A stretch of DNA of 11,499 nt from Saprospiraceae bacterium (GTDB lineage: Bacteria > Bacteroidota > Bacteroidia > Chitinophagales > Saprospiraceae), in NCBI GenBank assembly GCA_007134625.1, contig SLKL01000239.1, positions 1-11,499 on the forward strand, in the 5' to 3' direction. Shown here in pieces: positions 6,601 through 11,499 of the stretch. A program made the translations under genes and the position numbers. Every line of letters starts with the position of its first letter. Within the stretch, counting starts at the first letter, position 1. The notes under the pieces are model-generated. The model ran no database searches. It had not been told where the DNA came from and saw only the letters and a program-made list of their open reading frames with translations.

Positions 6601-9147
6601 TTCCCAAGTGAAAGAGTAAGGCTCAACACCACCGCTGACGGTAATACTAATCGCACCTGTCTCATCACCATTACAATCAACATCCGTTTTTTCATCCAAT
6701 TCTACTGCTAATGGATCACCTGTAGGAGCCTCTTCGATATCATTCAAATTTCTCGGTGCTATATGTATCCCAAAGTTATCTTCCTGTACTACCCCCGTTA
6801 TATTGTTCTCTCCACCTGGAATTACTTCTCCGCTAATATCACTATCACCAAATACCACTTTGAATTGTGTGACAAATCCGGTAACACTTGGATCGGTTAC
6901 ATCTTCTCTTGAACCTCCACCACCAAATACATTGCTACCATCAGCATCTTCAAATTCAACATTATTAATCACAACCAATACAGCCTGATCGTCAAATCCG
7001 AGTTCATCCAATGTTCTCAATACAGGAGTTACCGTATTGCCTGTAGAGACAGCTGCGCCAAAATCCACAGCAGGAACGAGCTGTAATTGACCCTGAAAAG
7101 TTGTCAAGGTACCGATAATTTCCTCAATATTGTCACCTTCATCGTAAGTAGAGGTTATTATTCCGTCGTTGTCATCTATCTGTATCCCAAAACCGGAATC
7201 GTCCTGAAAGAATTTGGTATTTCTAAAACTGGTACCTGCAGTAAAAGTAGCCTCGTTGGTAACTCTCAACAATACACCTTCATCGGAACCCCTAAGTGCT
7301 TCTATATCTGCTACGTTTTGTGGGAAAGTATATGATCTCTCGGCAATATCGCTTTCTTCAGAAGCATCTATTGCTATAGCCTTAAGGGTAATCGGTCCGT
7401 TGCCGTCCTCCAATTCTATGCCATCATTATCATCATACAAAGCGTCTGAAGAAGTGGGATCATCACCATTGGTGGTGTAATAAATCTCCACTCCGGAATC
7501 GTAATCTTCAAAATTGCTAATGAATACCGTCTGATCTTCAAAATAAGTACCGGCATCAAGATCAAACTGCGGTGTAGCTAATGGAATAGGTCCACCAGAA
7601 TCATCGATGGAACCGTCAAGACGCACGTCGTTGAGTCGGAAATCACCGCCTCCACCGTTCCATCCATAAATTCTTACTTCTACCTCGGTTAGATTATTAA
7701 AATCAGATAAACTTGAATTAAAAGTTAAAGTTTGACCATCTGGAAATGAAAAGGACTCAACAAGCTCTCCATTTATTTCAACCGCCGCATTTTCAGGACC
7801 TGCTCCTGTCCTTCGGTAATCAAAAGAAATGTTGGTTAAATTGATTTCCTTTCCGGCATCTGCTTCTATTGTAAAGAAGAAGTATTTTGCATCATCGATA
7901 CTGCTTGCTGCCCAACCACCAGTACCTTGGACATAAGGAACACCGGAACCACCCCATGTACCTGCTTGGGCAGAACCATAGGAAATATTTCCGGCACTAA
8001 TTTGAAAATTTGAGGTAGTTGCATCTGATGGTTGTTGGGTGGGTGTAACTGTCTCTCCTGTAAATTCATAGATCAAAAAAATCGGAGCAAATACCTCACC
8101 CGACACTGCAACCTCAACATTATCTGCTTCACCACCGCTTATTTCTAAATCACCGGAATAAGTATCCACACTCAATCCCTCCACCAAACGCACAAAAATA
8201 TCGGTGGAAGAAATATCTCCGTCCACTGCATCTACTGTAATTGAGCTACTGAAATCATTATCATCCAAAGAAATTTCAAAATTTGTCGGAGCAGTAATAG
8301 TGATAGTTGCATCTTCAGGATCCAAATTAGATCCACTTAGCTCAAATGAAGAAGAGGCAGACGGACCGCTGCCTTCTGCATAATCTAAGCCAGTCAATGA
8401 GCTTGGAGAAACCAATAATACAGGATCATCAGTACCTTCTGTTACAGTTATTTCAGTTACACCGAGGCGTGGTCTTGTTCCACCTGGCGAATCAGCATCC
8501 TGATAATATTTCCATCTCAGATACACTTCTTCTTCATCACCAAGCTCAGCAGGTAGATTGATATTGTTAAATTCTTGAGTGTGACCGGCAGTGCTGTTAA
8601 CATATTCTATCGGACCGGGTACATCCTCCCAACTTCCGGAATTTCCAATTCTATACTGTAATCTTATGCGATAGTCTCTAGCTCCTGCAGCAACTGTCCT
8701 TCCTGTCCAGGAAACTTGAACATTTGATATACCTGTGGTATTTAAGCCCAGTACAGCAGCTCCCAGGTTTCCAGCTGTACCTGTATTTATCCAAGAAAAA
8801 CCATCCGGACCATGACCATTCATTCTTGATCCAGATGTGCTATTGTAATCACCTGTATAATCCGCATTTGGTTCAGTAGTTAAACCGGGATCCTGAGCTC
8901 CTCCCCTCCAAAATCTCATATTGGCAGGGTATGTTTCTGCAGGTGCACCTGCATCCCATTCGGTAAATTCATAATCACCGGATGAAAGATCGTGTAATGA
9001 GGGATTTGTTTGACCCATTACATCTGAAATCGTTGCAGCAAGGAAGAAGATTACAAGCATGCTCGCAATCCAGTTTCCTAAGTTAATTTTTTGTCTCATA
9101 GGTTTGAATTGATTTTGATAAAATTTCGAGTAAAATAAAGATTCCAT
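3676..9147 (-). CDS. Giant secreted SprB-repeat protein with cohesin-like and C-terminal dockerin-like domains
   Basis: A complete 1823-residue secreted, strongly acidic protein. ATG at 9147 opens the frame, but ATG at 9099 (M17) gives a cleaner signal peptide: MRQK, a hydrophobic stretch, then a cleavage-like DVMGQ near residue 46. Modules in order: beta-sandwich (about 50-240), Ig-like (about 243-353), a second beta-sandwich (about 356-515), chitobiase-C-terminal-like (about 523-608; EIYYTTNGDDPT), OB-fold-like (about 611-810), three SprB-like repeats (about 814-892, 894-967, 968-1044), cohesin-like (about 1053-1197), one SprB-like repeat (1198-1277), four tandem 73-residue SprB-like repeats (1278-1569), an Ig/PKD-like segment (1570-1668), a small beta module (about 1670-1757) and a dockerin-like tail (about 1758-1817). 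No catalytic motif and no recognisable type IX secretion C-terminal domain is visible. SprB repeats are known from a gliding adhesin of Flavobacterium; an adhesive or matrix role here is inferred. It is followed after 23 bp by a related gene. The exact function is unknown. Confidence 0.93.
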   Translation of the reverse strand: MESLFYSKFYQNQFKPMRQKINLGNWIASMLVIFFLAATISDVMGQTNPSLHDLSSGDYEFTEWDAGAPAETYPANMRFWRGGAQDPGLTTEPNADYTGDYNSTSGSRMNGHGPDGFSWINTGTAGNLGAAVLGLNTTGISNVQVSWTGRTVAAGARDYRIRLQYRIGNSGSWEDVPGPIEYVNSTAGHTQEFNNINLPAELGDEEEVYLRWKYYQDADSPGGTRPRLGVTEITVTEGTDDPVLLVSPSSLTGLDYAEGSGPSASSSFELSGSNLDPEDATITITAPTNFEISLDDNDFSSSITVDAVDGDISSTDIFVRLVEGLSVDTYSGDLEISGGEADNVEVAVSGEVFAPIFLIYEFTGETVTPTQQPSDATTSNFQISAGNISYGSAQAGTWGGSGVPYVQGTGGWAASSIDDAKYFFFTIEADAGKEINLTNISFDYRRTGAGPENAAVEINGELVESFSFPDGQTLTFNSSLSDFNNLTEVEVRIYGWNGGGGDFRLNDVRLDGSIDDSGGPIPLATPQFDLDAGTYFEDQTVFISNFEDYDSGVEIYYTTNGDDPTSSDALYDDNDGIELEDGNGPITLKAIAIDASEESDIAERSYTFPQNVADIEALRGSDEGVLLRVTNEATFTAGTSFRNTKFFQDDSGFGIQIDDNDGIITSTYDEGDNIEEIIGTLTTFQGQLQLVPAVDFGAAVSTGNTVTPVLRTLDELGFDDQAVLVVINNVEFEDADGSNVFGGGGSREDVTDPSVTGFVTQFKVVFGDSDISGEVIPGGENNITGVVQEDNFGIHIAPRNLNDIEEAPTGDPLAVELDEKTDVDCNGDETGAISITVSGGVEPYSFTWEGPNGFSSELENLEDLAAGEYNLTVTDDNGGEETLSVTIEQPDAIVLTVDVDDAECFGEEGTITFSAEGGTGTLTLTVDGVEEASPFNGPADTYEIVATDENGCTAEETVEIGQPDELDAVMVVINVSAPGEDDGSIEFTMVSGGSGSFEYSIDGGSEWETNPLFEGLEEGSYDVRIRDANNTDCFVVIDEELEVGAAGAGPSSNFINNPEDIEIFEGQEFEVTVQVELNNGNSASGVSLFLSFDTDYLEVISIEGSDDWGTGQDLIVLKDEFDNMEGTIEYDVIQLGGPYPTNVIFDYLTITFNTLQATEVGVPTIVFHDLDTDFPSDISFEGESQLNEANSLEVDIFGCPDLDLSFDVTDVQCFGGEDGAIDLTVGAGQSPYSFEWSNDAETQDIAELAAGEYFVTVTDANGCETEGSATVGEPDELILTATAVDADCFGENGSITFNTVGGTGDITFTVNGVSASSPFEGPAGEYTIVATDENGCTDVEVVTMGQPSAVELTAIAEDAGCFGEDGEIEFNADGGTGDITFTVNGVSASSPFEGPAGEYTIVGTDENGCTDEEVVTIGEPDAVELTATAEDAGCFGENGSINFSAMGGSGTVSFTVNGDAASSPFEGPAGEYTIVATDENGCTDEEVVTIGEPSAVELTATAEDAGCFGEDGEIEFNADGGTGDITFTVNGNAASSPFEGPAGEYTIVATDENGCTDEAVVTIGQPDAVEVEFTINGEAVTEGGTYTFTEEDDVALTLSSIIGGVTPFDVDYSIDSDDFIASSIGLDDDVFNQTFVEGTYTVTINSVTDQNDCGSEEPVVSFTLEIIPAAVTVGGNIDVNTACDGRELTVTFYEVGTDNVLFTATDIVIDANGDFEVPNVPLGDYDVFVSYTGHLLRGLANIEVDADGDVELNFGTLIAGDLTGNNVIDMDDLTAIIAIYQTQLGDPDFDEAGDFDCNDKIDINDLTLLISNYNLMGDVPGEL
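3697..3876 (-). other. C-terminal dockerin-like domain (two calcium-loop motifs)
   Basis: Residues about 1758-1817 contain two EF-hand-like (F-hand) calcium loops, each followed by a short helix. Loop 1 runs from D1761 with ligand-position residues D1761, T1763, N1765, D1769 and D1772, then LTAIIAIY. Loop 2 runs from D1794 with D1794, D1796, N1798, D1802 and D1805, then LTLLISNYN. Two such loops about 33 residues apart define a type I dockerin-like domain. The preceding small beta module (DANGDFEVPNVPLGDYDV) is often found just before such tails. The protein ends six residues after this domain. Calcium binding is expected from the residues; the partner is unknown. Confidence 0.85.
4441..5316 (-). 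repeat. Four tandem 219-bp coding repeats (SprB-like, 73 aa each)
   Basis: Four head-to-tail units lie inside the 1823-residue protein at residues 1278-1350, 1351-1423, 1424-1496 and 1497-1569. The marker TTCAAATGGT on the plus strand recurs at 4531, 4750, 4969 and 5188, exactly 219 bp apart. Each unit encodes a CFGE motif near its start, SSPFEGPAGEYTIV in the middle and TDENGC towards its end, so each has two cysteines at fixed spacing. Long stretches are identical at DNA level: 4565-4645 equals 5003-5083, 4961-5028 equals 5180-5247, and 4487-4550 equals 5144-5207. This indicates recent expansion or gene conversion. The repeats are in frame, so gain or loss of units would keep the protein readable. 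Confidence 0.95.
5557..5991 (-). other. Cohesin-like domain of the 1823-residue protein
   Basis: Residues about 1053-1197 have the layout of a type I-like cohesin: a first strand with a pro-binding turn (EGQEFEVTVQVEL), a central strand pattern SLFLSFDTDYLEVISIEG (compare the family's LxYDPxxLEVxxVxxG), a DWGTGQ loop, and later FDYLTITFNTLQ before a closing strand with VFHDLDTDF. It lies between the third and fourth SprB-like repeats. A diverged copy with the same DWGTGQ loop sits in the neighbouring gene at residues about 515-656. The fold assignment is by pattern; binding to a dockerin is not shown. Related beta-sandwich domains outside cellulosomes are the main alternative. Confidence 0.65.
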
Positions 9148-9180
9148 TTATTTTCGATTGTGGTAAAAAAAAGAACAGTG

Positions 9181-9188
9181 CAAAAATA
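9181..9188 (-). promoter_or_regulatory. Candidate -7 promoter box for the secreted-protein pair
   Basis: On the minus strand the bases read TATTTTTG followed by C, a full match to the Bacteroidota -7 consensus TAnnTTTG. It lies 33 bp upstream of the ATG at 9147 and 81 bp upstream of the one at 9099. I find no -33 TTG element at the usual spacing (the nearest is about 25 bp away at 9214-9216), so the call rests on one box. Confidence 0.4.
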
Positions 9189-9428
9189 TTGACCTGTGAT
9201 CCTTTTCTTGTTACAATTCAGATTAAGCATTCATTAATTAAATATTAAGTTGATTTTCAAGCCTTTACAGAAAACTAAAAAGAGAAAAAACAATATATGT
9301 AGTGCGCTGATCTACAACTTTTATTAGTTGAATTATCAGGTTTATAGATATCATGGAAATGATCAAAAATCTTTCTTTTTTTAAAAGCAATTAATTGATG
9401 AGTCCACTCGAAAAACCAAAATTTTCCC

Positions 9429-9436
9429 TACTTTTG
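9429..9436 (+). promoter_or_regulatory. Candidate -7 promoter box for recQ
   Basis: TACTTTTG matches the Bacteroidota -7 consensus TAnnTTTG and ends 20 bp before the recQ ATG at 9457, which would give a very short leader. No -33 element is seen at the normal distance; the nearest TTG (9395-9397) is 31 bp upstream. Confidence 0.4.
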
Positions 9437-9456
9437 ACTTTGAACAGTACCGCTAA

Positions 9457-11499
9457 ATGATGAGTGACCCAAAAACAGTTTTGAAGGAGGTATTTGGTTT
9501 TCGCGACTTTCGCGGGGATCAAGAGAAAATTATCCATTCAGTTCTCAATGGAGAGGATGCACTTGTACTCATGCCGACCGGAGGGGGAAAATCACTTTGC
9601 TTTCAGATACCGGCGCTGTGTCAGGATGGAATAACCATAGTGATCTCTCCACTCATTGCCCTGATGAAAGATCAGGTAGATGCCCTGAAAATGAATGGTG
9701 TGGGAGCTGCTTATATCAACAGCACTCAAAGCCGTGAAGAGCAAATGCATATTATCCAACAACTCAGGTCAGGGAAAATAAAATTGCTATACCTCGCCCC
9801 TGAACGAATCAACGAAAGTCTGTGGAACTTCCTTAAATCCTTTACCATCAGCCTTTTTGCCGTGGATGAAGCGCATTGTATATCGCATTGGGGACACGAC
9901 TTCAGACCGGATTACAGGCAATTGATCAGAATTAAGGAATTATTCCCGCAAGTGCCATTGATTGCCCTTACTGCCACTGCCGATAAAATCACTCGCGAGG
10001 ACATTTTAAAGTGTCTGGGATTGACCAAAGCCAAGGTCTTTGTTTCCAGTTTTAACCGACCCAATATCCGGTATCTGGTAACGCCTAAACAAAACAGCTA
10101 CGTCGAACTGCTCCATTTTCTCGAGGATAAAAAAGAAGAGTCGGGCATTATCTATTGCCTGTCGCGAAGGTCAACAGAAGATTTGGCGGAAGATTTAAGG
10201 GAGGAAGGTTTTTCAGCGGTAGCCTATCATGCAGGTCTTGACAGAGAGACAAGACAGAAAAATCAGGAGCTTTTTGCAGCAGATAAGGTAAAAATCGTGG
10301 TGGCTACTATCGCCTTTGGTATGGGCATCGACAAATCCAATGTGCGCTATGTAGTGCATATGGACTTGCCCAAAAACATAGAGAGTTACTATCAGGAAAC
10401 CGGGCGCGCCGGAAGGGATGGTCTCGACAGCACAGCATTGCTTTTTTATTCCTATGGCGATGTGATACGGTTAAAATCTTTTGTAGAAGTGGATGGTAAT
10501 GAGGAGCAAAGTGAAATTATGTTGAAAAAGCTGGATCAGATGGCCAATTACTCCAGCAAGCGAACTTGTAGGAGGCAATTTCTACTCAACTATTTTGATG
10601 AAAAAGCTCCATCCTACTGTGGAAATTGCGATATCTGCTTGTCTGAATTTGAAAAAAAGGAGGCAACAGTGGAAGCTCAGATGGCCCTTTCAGCAGTGGC
10701 AAGGCTTCAGGAACGTTTTGGTGGTGGATATGTTATCGATATACTTAAGGGATCGGCTTCTTCCAGAATCCGAGAGGAGCACAAGCAGTTGCCGACTTAT
10801 GGCGTTGGAGCGGAGAAGTCTAAAAAGGAGTGGTCTTCTGTTATTAGGTCCCTTATTGAGCAGGAAGTTCTCTACCGAACTGAAGACCGCTATCCCGTCC
10901 TGAAACTTAATCCGGCAGCCTGGAAAATACTCAAAGGTGAAGAAAAATTCTACTACTACAGCAGAATTGAAAAAGAGTCGGTTGAAAAGGCAGCGGTAAG
11001 TAGCAACAGAGAAAATGAATTGTTTGAACGCCTTCGAAAATTGCGAATGCTGATAGCCGAGTCTGAGGGCGTCCCTCCATTTGTTGTTTTTTCTGATGCG
11101 ACTCTGGATGAATTGGCGACCTACTTGCCACAAAATCAGGATGAATTACTTCAAATCTCAGGTTTTGGTCAGGTCAAGCTATTGAAATACGGCAAGGAAT
11201 TTTTGGATGAAGTATTGGAATATTGCAGGAAAAAAGGCCTCTCATCTAAAATGCCGGCAACCAAACCCAAAAGAAAGCGCAAAAAAGCTACTCCTAAGAA
11301 AAAGGGTGCATCCTCTACCTATAAAGAAACCCTGAATCTCGCGAAAAAGGGATTGAGTATTCAGGAAATAGCAGATGAAAGAGGTTTTAGTCCTCAGACC
11401 ATTGTGCGACATATCGAACTGTGGCTGGAAAAAGGCGAATTACAAATTGATCCCTATGTGTCTTCTGAGAAACAAAAGAAAATTCAATCTGTAATAGCA
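9457..11499 (+). CDS. recQ: ATP-dependent DNA helicase RecQ (3' end missing)
   Basis: A 3'-5' superfamily 2 DNA helicase acting in recombination and replication-fork repair. The frame runs 681 codons to the window edge without a stop. Motifs seen: motif 0 ([10 protein letters not shown], about 12-22), Walker A TGGGKS (41-46), DEAH (137-140) followed by the aromatic-rich loop ([14 protein letters not shown]), TAT (172-174), FNRPNI (199-204), [13 protein letters not shown] (281-293) and [10 protein letters not shown] (313-322). The zinc site is complete: C371, C388, C391, C394. A winged-helix RQC domain (about 400-505) and an HRDC domain (about 519-590) follow, then a very basic linker (about 598-616) and a helix-turn-helix region (about 620-665 onward; [21 protein letters not shown]). 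Two ATGs are adjacent (9457 and 9460); either could be used, and no Shine-Dalgarno is evident. All catalytic residues are intact. Transcription is divergent from the secreted proteins. Confidence 0.97.
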   Translation, partial: MMSDPKTVLKEVFGFRDFRGDQEKIIHSVLNGEDALVLMPTGGGKSLCFQIPALCQDGITIVISPLIALMKDQVDALKMNGVGAAYINSTQSREEQMHIIQQLRSGKIKLLYLAPERINESLWNFLKSFTISLFAVDEAHCISHWGHDFRPDYRQLIRIKELFPQVPLIALTATADKITREDILKCLGLTKAKVFVSSFNRPNIRYLVTPKQNSYVELLHFLEDKKEESGIIYCLSRRSTEDLAEDLREEGFSAVAYHAGLDRETRQKNQELFAADKVKIVVATIAFGMGIDKSNVRYVVHMDLPKNIESYYQETGRAGRDGLDSTALLFYSYGDVIRLKSFVEVDGNEEQSEIMLKKLDQMANYSSKRTCRRQFLLNYFDEKAPSYCGNCDICLSEFEKKEATVEAQMALSAVARLQERFGGGYVIDILKGSASSRIREEHKQLPTYGVGAEKSKKEWSSVIRSLIEQEVLYRTEDRYPVLKLNPAAWKILKGEEKFYYYSRIEKESVEKAAVSSNRENELFERLRKLRMLIAESEGVPPFVVFSDATLDELATYLPQNQDELLQISGFGQVKLLKYGKEFLDEVLEYCRKKGLSSKMPATKPKRKRKKATPKKKGASSTYKETLNLAKKGLSIQEIADERGFSPQTIVRHIELWLEKGELQIDPYVSSEKQKKIQSVIA

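Larger units (their letters stand above)
9148..9456. other. Divergent intergenic region between the adhesin pair and recQ
   Basis: About 309 bp of AT-rich DNA without a convincing gene. It separates the minus-strand secreted-protein pair from plus-strand recQ and must hold promoters for both directions. Besides the two candidate -7 boxes and an A8 run (9165-9172), I see only a weak 5-bp inverted repeat at 9315-9330. No tRNA, riboswitch or strong terminator is recognisable. Confidence 0.7.

Noticed and set aside
9315..9330. Inverted repeat CAACT/AGTTG as terminator or operator
   Set aside because: The stem is only 5 bp, AT-rich, with no downstream T-run suited to either gene; it is expected by chance in such DNA.
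10595..11133. Open frames on both strands inside recQ
   Set aside because: They overlap the RQC and HRDC regions of an intact RecQ in other frames and show no family features.

Overview
The window looks like chromosomal DNA of a member of the Bacteroidota. The evidence is SprB-type repeats and HYR repeats in giant secreted proteins, A-rich translation starts without Shine-Dalgarno motifs, TAnnTTTG-type -7 promoter boxes, and a long RecQ with a C-terminal helix-turn-helix. The genus cannot be told from the sequence.

Layout. Positions 1-9147, four fifths of the window, hold two very large secreted multidomain proteins on the minus strand, separated by only 23 bp and probably co-transcribed. 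The promoter-proximal gene (9147 to 3676, 1823 aa, complete) has a signal peptide, several beta-sandwich modules, a chitobiase-C-terminal-like module, an OB-fold-like module, eight SprB-like repeats, an embedded cohesin-like domain and a C-terminal dockerin-like domain. Four of the SprB-like repeats are near-identical tandem copies of exactly 219 bp. The second gene (3652 to beyond position 1, at least 1217 aa, 3' end missing) starts with its own signal peptide. It repeats the chitobiase-like / OB-like / cohesin-like / SprB-like series in diverged form and then runs into an array of at least six HYR-like repeats.

Positions 9148-9456 are a divergent, AT-rich intergenic region with a candidate -7 box for each direction and an A8 tract near the predicted start of the adhesin transcript. 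From 9457 to the end is a plus-strand recQ helicase gene. It is intact for 681 codons and cut by the window end inside or just after its C-terminal helix-turn-helix.

How the genes might work together. The two secreted proteins look like non-catalytic cell-surface or matrix proteins: I see no enzyme active-site signature in either. A cohesin-like module in both and a dockerin-like terminus on one raises the possibility that they bind each other or themselves through cohesin-dockerin contacts. This is inference and the most interesting idea in the window. recQ is a housekeeping DNA-repair gene with no evident functional link to them.
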